A DNA stretch of 64,000 nucleotides from Toxorhynchites rutilus septentrionalis (lineage: Eukaryota; Arthropoda; Insecta; Diptera; Culicidae). The stretch covers positions 152,163,857 to 152,227,856 of the forward strand of contig NC_073746.1 of NCBI RefSeq assembly GCF_029784135.1, written 5' to 3'. Position numbers and translations under genes: made by a program. Shown here piece after piece: positions 46,914 through 58,644 of this stretch. The stretch's first letter is position 1. Each line of letters begins with the position of its first letter. Under the pieces are notes generated by a model. That model saw only the letters and a list, made by a program, of their open reading frames with translations. It had not been told where the DNA came from and ran no database searches.

Positions 46914-47700
46914 CTCAGACTAAACGTTAGCTTGGAATAGTACCCAAAAAAATGTCCAAACGACGCTAAGTAGGGATCGATCCGAGGCCGGTTGGAATGT
47001 AAATGAAGTTGGATTTTAAAAGTATACATGGAAAATGTTTTCTAAGAGTAAGAAGAAGAGCATAAACATAAACCAAAGTATGCGAAAAGGGTTAAAGCGT
47101 GCTTATTTGCAATGTGCCTCTTGTTTTACTCTATCGTGTCAAAAGATGTGCTAAAAAATTAATGCTGGGTGTAGAATGTCAGGTTCGATGGCCGCTAGAA
47201 GTTAATAGTTTGACTTTGGTATGAAATTCAGATTCTTCGGCATCAATTTTGATGCAACACGTCAGAGCCCCGAATCATACATTGCACTTAAACAGGTTCT
47301 TGAGTGAAGTTCAAGTATTCTGCCAATTTTCTAATGGTTAGTTTGCCGTCACTTATGAAATAATCTATTTGCAATCAATCAAGAAGATCCTTACCTCCTA
47401 TCAATTAATAGAAATTCTAGTCAAAAATGATTCCATAAGAAAATGTTCTGCTCCATATCATCATTTGGCAATTTATGAGATTCCATAAGCATCCTGCATT
47501 TTGCATTTCATACCTGTAATAAAAGAAAGAAAAAAAAGATTAAATTTTGTATTCAAGAATCGAAAGCATTGAAATATTGTTCTGGTTTGCAAATAAAACA
47601 TTGCCCCAGAGGTTTAACCATGCTCTCAATCGAGAATATTTTGAAACCTTGCTTTCGATTTTAACAATTTTTCTGAAAATGAGATCTTTAGTCTGCCAGG
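46914..47700. other. AT-rich sequence, nothing identified
   Basis: Only short frames; no repeat family recognised. Confidence 0.35.
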
Positions 47701-48520
47701 TCTAACCATCGAAGATCGCTTTGACATCTGTCTAAACTTGAGGGGACACAATGCAAAATAAGCAAAAGATCACGGAAAAAACGACATATCTTCCGCCATT
47801 CGAACCGAATAATGAAAAGATCTGTATTCGATATCAAAGTCAAAGCTTCCAAGGCCGAATCCACATGGCTGCTGTTTGGATCGCCTCGGGCTCGGCCCGA
47901 CAGAGCAGGGATTCACTGCCGGCAGCCTCTCGCACACCTTTTTCATAGAGCGAACAAGCGCCACGAAAAACGACTTCGGCTATGGTTTGTTTGTTTTTGA
48001 TGGGGCTCCCAATGTTTACTGGGGCTTGTTTTGCTCGTCTGTGTGTTTTTCATCGCTCTTTCTCGCTTTATGTCTACTTATACTTTTATTACTCCTTCCG
48101 AAATACGTTAGTCAGCGTTTTTTTTCGGATGCTTCAGCTTTTTCTTTCCCTCTCCCGCTAAATTTCTCTATCTATCTGTGGATCATGTTTTTCACCGAGA
48201 TAGAAGAAAAAAGCAACAGCAGCAGCGGCAACGTGTGTCTGTACCTAGAGCAGCATCAGGTGGTCTCCCTCCGATAGATCTACAGGTGAAGAGCGTTTTA
48301 TGGGCGGCCTTTAGTTCAGGTAGTAAAGTTTTACGATTGTTCGCGATGCTTTACACTGGTTTGTTCTTATCGGATGGGTAAAAGCTGGGACTTGTCTAGT
48401 AGGTGAGAATAAACTAATTCGGATGTGTGGAAGGAGTGGAGCTGATTCGATGATTTATCGATGGAGTGTGTTTTAGGGTGGTAACATTCTTCCTAGGATT
48501 GCCACAGATCCCATATCGAA
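47701..48520. other. GC-richer, single-copy-looking island without a recognisable gene
   Basis: Frames of up to 133 codons on the plus strand overlap in all three phases without a recognisable domain. One contains a run of about 20 hydrophobic residues (around 48030-48110) that reads like a membrane segment but comes from T-rich sequence. Confidence 0.35.
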
Positions 48521-48762
48521 AGCAGGTTATCAGATTGAATCAAAAATATAGTCCGGTGTTATCGGCTATCGTTTGCTCTCATATTTTCTTTTCCAGTGAT
48601 CTCCTGCTGTGTAGAGGTACGTGAATGAGATTACTGTAATGTTATTATCTGAATTGAGAATTTTATCAATATCGAATAAGTTTATTTTTGGATTCAGAAA
48701 ATTGTTTTCTCTTATCATGATTAACATTACAGATGTTGAACCAATGAATGTGAGGGTGAAGT

Positions 48763-49242
48763 TAGTGATCCCCGATAATCGTTCGATTAATCGATTAATC
48801 GAATACTTCCTAAAGAAATCGATTATTAATCGAACGAATACTGCGCAACCAATAATCGAAGCGAACGAATAATTTACGTCGATTAATCGATCCAAAAAAA
48901 AACATACGGTCGCTGCAGTTTTATCCTGAATATCAATCATTATCTTTGACGATCCCCTAAACTCGTAAACGAAACTCAATGCCGACACGCGAATTGAGCT
49001 TCGTTTACGAGTTTAGTGGAGCGTACAAGATCATTATTGATTTTCAGGCGGAATGAACACTTTTTTGATTCAAGATGGCTTTCTAGCAAATGAGAAATAT
49101 TAATCTAACTAATTATTCTTCTCAGTGTGACGATTAATCGATTAATCGATTAATTGGGGCGATTAATCGTATCGAATAACAAACTGTTGAAAAGTATTCG
49201 ATTAACTGATGAACGATTAATTTAAAAAATCGGGGATCACTA
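48763..49242. mobile_element. hAT MITE, TAGTGATCC family (copy 2)
   Basis: 480 bp with termini TAGTGATCCCCGATAATCG and, inverted, TAGTGATCCCCGATTTTTTA. Perfect 8-bp flanks GGTGAAGT lie at 48755-48762 and 49243-49250. The subterminal AATCGATTAATCG repeats match the copy at 12599-13025. It ends only 161 bp from the U1 gene at 49404. Confidence 0.94.
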
Positions 49243-49403
49243 GGTGAAGTTTGCATTCATTAGAATAAAAATCAATTCACAAAAATAGTTCAAATATGTA
49301 AGAACAATTAAGACCTATGTTACCCGTATCACGAAACTGTAATGCAAATTTGTACCCAGTAAAACCAGTATTCAATTTCAAAACACTTTTATGAATTATT
49401 GAA

Positions 49404-49568
49404 TCGGGATGTGCGCGTACGCATCTCCCGGCTACCAAAAATTTTACACACGAGTTATCCACATGAGGGATAATCGCAGGGGTCAACCCAACCGAAAGTG
49501 CAATGGAAGAGTCTCGCCCTGGGGGAACCGCCTTGATGATCACGGTAACCCCTGTGCCAGGTAAGTAT
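49404..49568 (-). ncRNA. U1: U1 small nuclear RNA gene, copy 3
   Basis: 165 nt from ATACTTACCTGG (49568) to TCCCGA (49404). The Sm site AAATTTTTGG is intact and stem-loop II reads CCATTGCACTTTCGG. The terminal hairpin differs from the others (GAUGCG-UACG-CGCAC), giving an extra mismatch in the stem while the loop stays of UNCG type. A PSEA-like block is at -59 to -38. The gene is divergent from copy 4, with 435 bp between starts. Confidence 0.95.
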
Positions 49569-49605
49569 GCTTTGGTGATGTTTCGGCCTACGGTAGCTCT
49601 CCATA

Positions 49606-49627
49606 GAGGCATGCTTGTGTAGCGATT
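49606..49627 (-). promoter_or_regulatory. PSEA-like element for U1 copy 3
   Basis: On the minus strand AATCGCTACACAAGCATGCC lies 38-59 bp upstream of the start. It is the most diverged of the four blocks but starts with the same AATCGCTA as copy 2. Confidence 0.6.
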
Positions 49628-49944
49628 TATATGTTGGACATACCTTACGTTCCTTATTCTAGTTGGAATTCGAATTGGAAAGGTGATCATTAACAATGCT
49701 GTAGCCATGCTGTAGATTTACACTACTGCAATGATTCTTGAATTGGTGATAAGAGTCAATTCATGAGCATGAAATTTACTTTCGAGATACATTCAAGGAA
49801 CACAAGGCTTCTTACATACATCTATGCTTCAAAATTTAAAAAAAAATTGCAATCTTTTCGGAAAACTTTAGAATGGTAAAAACTTCTGATAAAACATGTT
49901 TATTCTTACTGGATTTATGTAAAGCACCGCACTCCCATTGCAAT

Positions 49945-49964
49945 GATCGATAGAGAAACAATCC
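49945..49964 (+). promoter_or_regulatory. PSEA-like element for U1 copy 4
   Basis: GATCGATAGAGAAACAATCC lies 40-59 bp upstream of the U1 start and shares TAGAGAAACA with copy 1. Confidence 0.7.
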
Positions 49965-50003
49965 CCTCTGAGATGCTCTCGGATGCCGATACCACCGCAG
50001 AGC

Positions 50004-50168
50004 ATACTTACCTGGCACAGGGGTTACCGTGATCATCAAGGCGGTTCCCCCAGGGCGAGACTCTTCCATTGCACCTACGGTTGGGTTGACCCCTGCGATT
50101 ATCCCTCATGTGGATAACTCGTGTGTGAAATTTTTGGTAGCCGGGAAGTGCGTTCGCGCACATCCCGA
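50004..50168 (+). ncRNA. U1: U1 small nuclear RNA gene, copy 4
   Basis: 165 nt from ATACTTACCTGG to CATCCCGA. The 5' splice-site pairing end, the U1A-type loop CCATTGCACCTACGG, the Sm site AAATTTTTGG and the terminal hairpin with TTCG loop are all intact. The reading frames here (for example IKAVPPGRDSS) are translations of the RNA gene and not proteins. Downstream, CTTCATAAAAGT resembles the sequence after copy 3 and may belong to the 3' box. Confidence 0.96.
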
Positions 50169-50608
50169 TCCTGTACTTCATAAAAGTCATTCTTTATTCA
50201 GATATTATATTTGCACAATACTCTATTTGCAGAATGTTAAGATGCCTTTAAAACAGTGGGAGACATCATATATAAGGTGGGAGGTTCGTATATAATGTTA
50301 TCAATGTTAGCATAATGATGATAAACAAGGTGAATGGGATAGAAATTACGATCTGAACATTGAATAAAATATACATATAAACGCTGGAAGAGCTACGGAC
50401 TAATATTATAACGCATTTTTATCGGTTTATGTATCATGTCGTTAATATTTGCATTATCAAAATAAACACATCTGTATTGTAATCTTAACTTGCTGTGCTA
50501 TTCATAACAACATTTATGGTCGTATTCTACTAATGATGACAAATGTGTCGTAATTCACGAATAAAGCTTCACCATAGACATTTTTTTTCAAAAAAGTAAT
50601 ATTATATC

Positions 50609-50881
50609 TTCTTCTTCTTATATGGCACTAACGTTCCTAGAGGAACTCCGCCGTCTCAACGTAGTATTACTTGCGTCATTTTCATTAGTACTTAGTTGAG
50701 ATTTCTATGCCAAATAACACGCCTTGAATGCATTCTGAGTGGCAAGCTCTAGAATACTCGTGACCACAGTGCAAGTCAGAGGAAATTTCTTTGAAGAAAA
50801 ATTTCCTCGACCAGAACGGGAATCGAACCCGAACCCCCGGCATGTTAGGTTTGACGCTAACCACTCGGCCACGGGAGCACA
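50609..50881 (-). mobile_element. tRNA-derived SINE, family B (copy 3)
   Basis: The minus strand gives GTGCTCCCGTGGCCGAGTGG, then the B box GGTTCGGGTTCGATTCCCG, and ends in AAGAAGAAG near 50609. It is very close to the copy inside the mariner. Target duplication not clear. Confidence 0.85.
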
Positions 50882-50904
50882 AATAATCATGTGCGAAACC
50901 CATA

Positions 50905-51330
50905 ACTTCAATTTGATTTGTCGATCATCTGAATCGGTCCAGTAGTTCAAAAGTTATGAATTTTTGTAGTGGAAAAAAGGGGGAAAATTGTTTTTTGAAC
51001 CATCGGTTAATATCTCAAAAACGAAAAAAAAAGATATGTTTTGTAAAAAATCCTCAGCTTTCTAGAAAAAATATTTAAAATGGCGCTCTAGTCCATAGCC
51101 ATGAAAATAATAAAAAACGACTTCAATCAATAATTACGGAAATAAAATCCATTTTTTTCGGGTTCAATATTCAATAATCTATTAGTTCAAAAAAATGGTT
51201 CATTAGCTTCAATTTGATATGTCGATCATCTAAATCTGTTCAGTGGTTCAAATGTTATGAATTTAAAAAAAAGTCATTTTTGCGAAAAAGTGAAAAAAAA
51301 TGATTTTTCTCAAAATGAACTGCAAAACTA
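50905..51330 (+). repeat. Fragments of the long-TIR element family (two adjacent copies)
   Basis: Two successive copies of the block TCGATCATCTGAATCGGTCC / GTTCAAAAGTTATGAATTT occur (50920-50970 and 51210-51270), with CAATAATTACGGAAATAAAA between them. Confidence 0.65.
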
Positions 51331-52190
51331 AAACATTCTATATTGTGCTTCTTTGAGTTTAACATTCAAAGACTCTTCAGCAAAAATGACATTGAAACAA
51401 CAGAGTAAAAAAGACATACAATTATGAAGGATGATTGCTTTTCGATTGGCGCGTGCTCCACTCAAACTAGCGAAACGCCAATTAAAAAGTACTCCAACTA
51501 AAATGCATGCAAAATGTAAATAGGTGAATATGTACTGTATGTATAACTTATATTTTTTCGAATAGTTTTTCGGATATCACCATCGCATGTGTAATATTTT
51601 TATATATAATTAAATTTCATCATATAATATTTTTCTCTCATTACATATCCTATAATCGAAGACACTTTTTGTCGGTTTAAGTAGGGGTTTTAAAATTACT
51701 ACTAGGCATGTTTGCGGATTCATAGAAAGATGAGATTCCATTTGATATGTAGATCCTTGACATAAGCTCAATGGTTTGAAAGTTAAGAATTTTAAAATGC
51801 ACATAAAACTCATGATTTCATCCAAAAATTAATAATTTTTCCACCATTGAGCCGATTTAAAAAATCAAAATATCAAATGAAATTTTATTCTTCTATAAAT
51901 CAACTTCAATTTGTCATTCAACAAACTCAGAAATTTTGGACTACAGAAAACTTTAATTATAAAGCTAAGGAAATTTTTCACTTCATTCTCCACAATTTGT
52001 TCTTTCAATTTCTATCTTGTCGCAATTTTTTCGCAATTTAAAACCTCTCAAATTGAACTGTCAAAACGATAGGTCAAAAACGAAAGGCAGAAAAAAATTA
52101 CAAATAATGGGGGGGTAAATGATAAAGCAAAGGTAATCATGGATTTATTGAAAAAAACACATTCTTTTTAATTTTTTATTTCAATTTTTG
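51331..52190. other. AT-rich sequence, nothing identified
   Basis: Only short frames. No named element. Confidence 0.35.
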
Positions 52191-52191
52191 A

Positions 52192-52582
52192 TAAAATTAC
52201 ATTTGGCATATACAAGTTTTAGGGTGCAATAAATGTTTCTAAGGTGGTTGGACTCTCCACCCCCCTCTTTAAGGGGAGCTACCATTCAAATGAAACACAA
52301 ATTTCTGCATTACGCGAGAATTTATCAAGCAAATGAAACCAAATTCGGCATGTAGAGATTTAAGGGTGCAATAAATGTTTTCACGGTGGTTAGACACTCC
52401 ACCCCCATCTCTAAGGGGGAGCTGCCATACAAAATTAAACGGGGCCGATTAGAAGATCAATCAATGAACAGTTCTGCGATTGGACCCATGAACTTGCTCA
52501 TAGTAAGAAAACGTGAATGTTTGAAGGTATTGATAACAGAAAACAAGTGTTGGGCGGGACGATGTTTGCCGGGTCAGCTAGT
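52192..52582 (+). mobile_element. Helentron/mini-me-like repeat (copy 3, truncated)
   Basis: Two and a half ~140-bp units, then a last section shared with the other copies (TGAATGTTTGAAGGTATTGATAACA type). The terminus GTTTGCCGGGTCAGCTAGT is at 52564-52582. Confidence 0.72.
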
Positions 52583-53700
52583 AAATAATAAAAATCTACA
52601 GAACTAGATACAGTCTCGTATTATACGTATTTATACGGATAAGTGTTTTCCAAATAAAAATATAATCAGATTTTGAATGAAGCGAAGAAGAGCAGGTGAA
52701 ATGTGATATGATCAGCTATCCACCGCGAAAAGAAAATCCGTTTTGGCAGCCAACAACCGAACTGTATTTAAAGATCCAAAATTTCATTCATCCATTTATT
52801 GACAATGTTAAAAGACTATTTCAGGCAAAGAAGCCAGAAATTGTGTCCGTACACTCCACACGAATGCACTATCTACAAAATTCGGATAAGAGAAATCGGA
52901 ACCATCGGATGAAATACGCTTAGGCGTTGAAAACCCGGTCCTCAACAGTTCTGTGAAGTATACTAAGAAAGAATTCAAAAGAATGCAAAATCAGCGCAAA
53001 TATTTCTACGCAAAGATTGTGAAGCCAACTAATCCATTGCCCGATAATTTCCGCAAAGTCGCAACTTTCGACAAAACATTCAGCGTGTTGAAAATCTTCC
53101 ATTTGGAAAATATAAATATGACGAAAAAGACATTTGGGATAAGTTCAGGCGGAGTTCGGTTCAGATCTGAAATCGGGAATAATTCTTCGTCTTATCACCT
53201 GCATCAGTACTGATAAAATGTTTTCATCGAATCGTGCTCTTCAAAAAAAAAAAGCTGAAGGTGAATAGTAAGTGTTATCTTGGGATCTTCGATTTCTTTC
53301 CAAAAATTGATCCAATCTATGGTGATGATATGCTATTTCAACAAGATGGTAACACAGTCACAATTACGGTTTGCTTTATTCCTGTTTTAAATTCTATCGT
53401 TTTTATTGAGAAATACTTTATGTAATCTCATTCTGTCCTTGAAGATTGGAAATTATAATCTGTGATCTGCATATGTAGTCTGTGTCTAAGATGTGGAGCT
53501 TAAATTCAATCTACAAATTAGAACTTAGGAATCTGAAGTTTGAAATTAAAAAAATTGAAAATAGTATTGTGAAATTCGAAATCTCAAATATATAATCCGA
53601 ATTGAAATCTGAGCCAAAAAACCATATTCAATAAATAGTATATGGAACCTAAATTAAAAACTTGAAAGAATATGAAAACTGTTATCATACTGTTATACTA
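52583..53700. other. Unclassified sequence with small open frames
   Basis: Frames of 75 (52696-52923), 86 (52953-53213) and 63 codons (53234-53425) follow each other on the plus strand and are richer in charged residues than chance frames nearby. No domain is recognised. The words DMLFQQDG in the last frame recall a transposase motif, but the rest does not fit. A decayed gene or element is possible. Confidence 0.3.
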
Positions 53701-53977
53701 CTTCTTCTTGAATGGCGTTAACTTTCCCTGTGGAACTTTTGCCGTCTCAACGTATGCATTAACTAGCGTCATTTACTAATACTCAGTTGAGATTTCTTAA
53801 GCCAAATAACACGCCTTGAATGTATTCCGAGGGGCAAACTCTTGAATACACGTGATCACAGTGCAAATCGAAGGTAATTTCTTTGACGAAAAATCCCCCG
53901 GCCAGAACGGGAATCGAACCCGAACACCCGGCATGATAATGTGAGACGCTAACCACTCGGCCACGGGGCACACAAAG
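53701..53977 (-). mobile_element. tRNA-derived SINE, family B (copy 4)
   Basis: The minus strand shows CGTGGCCGAGTGGTTAGCG and GGGTTCGATTCCCG, ending in AAGAAGAAG at 53701. ATACTA near both sides (53695-53700 and 53981-53986) may be the target duplication. It shows the uninterrupted sequence at the site where family C inserted in the 28-kb copy. Confidence 0.85.
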
Positions 53978-54640
53978 ATCATACTATTGGCCGATAAAAT
54001 CGTCAAAGGAAGTAAGGTGTCATTCGTTCGATTTTTCACAGTGTCACTTGTTTAGTTTTGTCGTTAGAGTTTTTTTAATAAAAATTGTTATAAAACTCAA
54101 TCAACGGCTTATCAAGTCAATTATCATTTAGTTTGCAGTTGCGCAATCTATCCTTTGTTCAAATTTCTTGAAATAAATTTCAAAACCTTAAGGGAAGTTT
54201 AATAAAACTTGCTAATAACATTGGAACATGTCTGTCAATTACATAGAACAACCTATCAAAAATTGTTCGAAATTAAATTTTGAAATTTTAGTTTCCTTTA
54301 ATATGACTGTGAAGACATTTGAAGACAGTTTTTCGTGCCATGTGAGGACATCTGAAAAAATCACCTGGCATCCCTGTTAGCAACCCAATCCGATCAAACT
54401 ATCGACCGAAAAAAAGTCTGCAGTGTGCGGGGGCTCTTAGATTATCATCGATCCACATTTGGGAAGACTATTGTCTATTCGCTAGCAGGTGCGAAAATTG
54501 AATTGACTACAGTGACGTAGTTATTCACATGGTGGATTCGTTTTCTTATTTTTCTTATTTACTTTGGATAGATATATACTTTGGAATAGCTACGATTGCT
54601 GTCGCAGTGGTACCGTTTTGTCTCCTATTCTGAACAATCT
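53978..54640. other. AT-rich sequence, nothing identified
   Basis: No gene or element boundary recognised. Confidence 0.35.
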
Positions 54641-55439
54641 CAAATTTCGAACACTTCATTTTTAAATATAAATTTACTGAACTTTTATGTTATAAATAAT
54701 TAAATAATGAAAACATAGACATTCTTTGAGGTATAGACTTCATTTTGACATCATTTACAGGTATCGATACAGCCTATAATTTATAATATTTGACATTTGC
54801 AAAAAAGTTACAATCAAAACCAATGATAAAAAGTTTTCGTTAGCATGTTCCGTAAAAAAACAAGCATCGTTCATTTTTCAGTTTTTGTAGTTGTTTCAAC
54901 TATTATGTTTACTGTTTTCATGTTAAGTGCTAGGAGAATGTAAGAATCTACAATAACTGGTTGGAAAAAATGATATTTCATGCAAAAATCTTCATTAAAA
55001 TTATTATTGAAGTAGTGTTCGGAATATGAATCCAGTTTCTACGTTTCAATATTAAGTGCTAGAAATGGTAAGAATCTACAATAAATGAATGAAATAAAAT
55101 GATATTTTATGCAGAAATCTTCATCAAAATTAGTGTTTGGAATGTGAATCAAGTTTCTACGCATGATTCAAATTGCGAACACTTCATTTTTAAATGTGAA
55201 TTTACTGAATTTTAATGTTATAAATAATTTAATATTCGAAACCATGTCATTCTTTGGGTTATAGTCTTCGTTTTAACATCATTTACAGATATCGATACCG
55301 ATACAGCGCCCTTGGTTCCGAAACCATGTAAACTATAATATATATATTAATTATTATATTTTTATTAGGGCTCATATGGCGTCAGCCTAACGGGGCCGGG
55401 AGTTCAATATTTTGACAATGTTTGCTTACAACTATATTA

Positions 55440-56737
55440 AAGGGTGTGTCACATCAAATTGCATCACGGAAAAAAGGCTGTAGAAATTCGCCCAGTAGAC
55501 CGATCCTTTTGAAAATTTTAGACAGTAAAATAAAAACTATTAAACAACTTTTGGCATTTTCTTTTTATTCATACTTCGAGCCCAAGCCCGTATGCTCGCC
55601 CCTTCCTCTTTACCCCGGCCATAAGGTTCTGTACAACGTCAGGTTGTAGTTTTTTTCGAACAGAAATCCATTTTCTCTTGAAGTCCGCCTCCGATTTGAC
55701 AACTTTTGGGTTCTTCCGGAGGGCATGCTTCATAATCGCCCAATATTTCTCTATTGGGCGAAGCTCCGGCGCGTTGGGCGGGTTCATTTCCTTTGGCACG
55801 AAGGTGACCCCGTTGGCTTCGAACCACTCCAACACGTCCTTTGAATAGTGGAACGAAGCGAGATCCGGCCAGAAGATGATCGGGCCCTCGTGCTGCTTCA
55901 ATAGTGGTAGTAAGCGCTTCTGTAGGCACTCCTTAAGGTAAACCTACCCGTTTACCGTGCCGGTCATCACGAAGGGGGCGCTCCGCTTTCCGCAAGAGCA
56001 GATCGCTTGCCACACCATGTACTTTTTGGCAAACTTGGATAGTTTCTGCTTGCGAATCTCCTCCGGAACGCTGAATTTGTCCTCTGCGGAGAAGAACAAC
56101 AGGCCCGGCAGCTGACGAAAGTCCGCTTTGACGTAGGTTTCGTCGTCCATTACCAGGCAATGCAGCTTCGTCAGCATTTCGGTGTACAGCTTCCGGGCTC
56201 GCGTCTTCCCCACCATGTTTTGCCTTTCGTCGCGGTTAGGAGCCTTCTGAACCTTGTATGTACGCAGGCCCTCCCGCTGCTTGGTCCGCTGGACGAATGA
56301 ACTTGACAAATTCAGCTTATTGGCGACATCCCGGACCGAACTTCTCGGATCACGTCTAAACTGCTTAACTACGCGCTTGTGATCTTTTTCACTGACGGAG
56401 TATCCATTTTTGCCGTTCTTCACCTTCCGGTCGATGGTTAGGTTCTCGAAGTATCGTTTTAGTACTCTGCTGACCGTGGATTGGACGATTCCCAGCATCT
56501 TACCGATGTCCCGATGTGACAACTCCGGATTCTCGAAATGAGTGCACAGGATTAATTCACGACGCTCTTTTTCGTTCGACGACATTTTTCCAAATTTACG
56601 AAAAATTGACAGTGAAGCATGGCCAACGTGATCTATACACTCTTACCTGATTATGAGCGAAAGCTGAAGATATAATTCCTGAAAATTAAATTTCTACAGC
56701 GTTTTTTCCGTGATGCAATTTGATGTGACGCACCCTT
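55440..56737 (-). mobile_element. ITmD37E Tc1/mariner element, nearly intact
   Basis: Inverted termini begin AAGGGTGTGTCACATCAAAT (left) and AAGGGTGCGTCACATCAAAT (right). They stay alike over about 50 bp with few mismatches. TA flanks both ends (55438-55439 and 56738-56739). Length 1298 bp, usual for this family. Confidence 0.95.
55569..56585 (-). pseudogene. DD37E transposase with a single amber codon
   Basis: The frame from the ATG at 56585 to the stop at 55569 spans 338 codons and is broken only by TAG at codon 214 (near 55944), in the context TVNG-stop-VYLKEC. N-terminal helix-turn-helix segments are visible at ~23-45 (HRDIGKMLGIVQSTVSRVL) and ~82-105. Catalytic residues are D148 in VMDDETY, D241 in FWPDLASFHYS and E279 in LRPIEKYW, with exactly 37 residues between the last two. 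A C-to-T change of a glutamine codon would explain the stop. Terminal repeats are well preserved, so the copy died recently or is read through at low level. It belongs to the mosquito ITmD37E family by catalytic spacing. Confidence 0.93.
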
Positions 56738-57400
56738 TAGTAATATGTAACCGATTACTCGCGGTTGGCTCGAGGTTAGTATTACAAGTGTTCTCATAAT
56801 TGGGATGTTGCAGTCTTCAGTGCTCTGTACGTGTGCCCGACACGGGATACTTCCTATTGGGATGCAGCTGACCATTAATCAGTATATATCCCATATCTAG
56901 CGTGGTGCGTCTTTCTCGACTCGAGGAATCCAGGATAGAATGATCACTAGCCGGCGCAATCATCAGCTCGTGTAGAGTTGTCATGAGCGGTACAACCTTT
57001 GGCTCTTGTTGAATGATCAGAGGACTGCACAACCTTCGGCCCGTGTATCTGTAAAGAGTGTGTGTATGTATTGCCGCGACTAAGTAAAAGTTTATAGATC
57101 GGATAGGAGGGATATGAAACAGGGACACAACGAAGGAAACATCATTAAACGTTGACATCGGCGTTTCTGAGGAACAGGTATAGATGGAGCAGAAGATCAG
57201 GATCACGGCTACCTAAGATATCCCGGACGGGGATATCCAATTGTCTGCCTTGTGCAACACTTCATTCTTAAATGTGAATTTACTGAATTTTAATGTTATA
57301 AATAATTTAATATTGAAAATCCTATCATTCTTTGGGTTATAGTGTTCATTTTAACATCGTTTGGTCCCTTGGTCCCGAAACATGTAAACTATAAGAAACA

Positions 57401-58132
57401 AATACAATCGATAATTACAAAAGTCCATTTTTTTACGAGCATAACATTTTCGATCATATGAATCGGCTTAGTGGTTTAAAAGTTATGATTTTTTTTTAAA
57501 TTGCATTTTTGCTGTTCGGAATTTAAGACAAAAGTGATGAAACATATTTTCAATTTTTTTGACCATGAATATGTATTTGTAAATCGATTTTATTGTAGTC
57601 AAATGAAAAAGAAGGCTCTATTGAATACAAAAATCATATTAATTTTGCGAAAGAGTACCATTCTGAGTAATGAGACACTGTTCAATGGCCATCGAAGCTT
57701 AAGTGTTCGGAATATGAGACAAAACGGTGTTAATGTAGTCAGAATATATTTCGCTACTTCAGTAGCTCTTTTTGGTTGGCACAGTTTGAAGAGCACAAAT
57801 TGAGCTTTATAGTTCTCTTCATTATGATGGTAGAATTATTTGTTATAATAATAATCGATTGATGCAAACTTCACTGCGATCTATCAAGAAATTATCGAGA
57901 ATCTTCATTATTTTTCACATGCTCAGTTTTTAGATTTTCATATTACATCTCATATGTTTCTGTTATGCGTAGCCTTGACTTGACAAGGGTTTCTAATATT
58001 AAAAAAAATATATTTCACTAACAAATATATCCATCCTTAATTTTTGTCATGTAATGTGAAAAAGTATTTCCAAAATTCCTACAAAAAGAAAAGGGTTCTT
58101 TTGGCTTGATCTCAAAAATTCATTTTAAAGTA
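57401..58132. other. AT-rich sequence with long-TIR family remnants
   Basis: Matches to the long-TIR family end near 57490. After that, only a 100-codon frame without recognisable domain. Confidence 0.35.
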
Positions 58133-58144
58133 GATATTCGGGAT

Positions 58145-58644
58145 TTTTTTCCCATTTATTTATTTATTAGGCTCATTAGCATTTAATATGTAACAGAGCC
58201 GGGTTTTTATCGTGTACATGTACATATGTTAATGTTTCTATAAATTGTAAATTACACAGTAGTAGTAGTAGCCATTTAGGCGTTAGGTTTTCTGTTCCAT
58301 TACATTATGGTAAATTACACTGTAGTAGCCATTTAGGCGTAAGGGTATTCTATCTGTTCTTCCATTGTTCAGCCGGACCGGACAGCGGAGACAGTTGATA
58401 TTGATCATTGTTGGGTTATTCATAGAACAGCAGCCCGATGTTTCTTGCAGAGCAGAGCAGTTGTATGGATGAATCGATCTTATTTCGACCGTGGATCGAT
58501 CTCCATCGCTGATGATGGTTGCGTGAACGTAGTTATTCTATAACACATAACACAAAGATGGTCAATTGAGGGCCCTGAGTTTGAACTCACGATCGATCGC
58601 TTAGTAAGCGAACGCGTAACCAAGTGGCTACGAAGACCCCCATC
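58145..58644 (-). mobile_element. Long tRNA-derived SINE, family D (500 bp)
   Basis: Perfect 12-bp target duplication GATATTCGGGAT (58133-58144 and 58645-58656). The minus strand starts with a tRNA-like head: GTAGCCACTTGGTTACGCG (A box region) and GTGAGTTCAAACTC (B box region). It ends in TAATAAATAAATAAATG. An internal ~58-bp segment is tandemly duplicated (about 58247-58303 and 58309-58365, GTAGTAGCCATTTAGGCGT). Confidence 0.9.

Larger units (their letters stand above)
54645..57400 (+). repeat. Three direct repeats of ~150 bp around an unclassified element
   Basis: Segments 54645-54790, 55172-55345 and 57255-57400 share AACACTTCATTTTTAAAT, AATTTACTGAA, GTTATAAATAATT and ATTCTTTGGGTTATAG. 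The last two continue into CCATGTAAACTATA-type sequence of the long-TIR family. Between the second and third lies an unclassified non-coding unit, whose left end TTTTTATTAGGGCTCATATG resembles the tail of the SINE at 58145. That unit contains the ITmD37E element at 55440-56737. Confidence 0.6.

Noticed and set aside
49277..50295. Frames containing PPGRDSSIA and VDNSCVKFLVAG, also seen near 11.7-12.4 kb
   Set aside because: These are the U1 snRNA genes read as protein; the repeated wording comes from RNA conservation.
53234..53425. Transposase-like words DMLFQQDG
   Set aside because: Only one short motif fits; the usual following histidine and the rest of the domain are missing.
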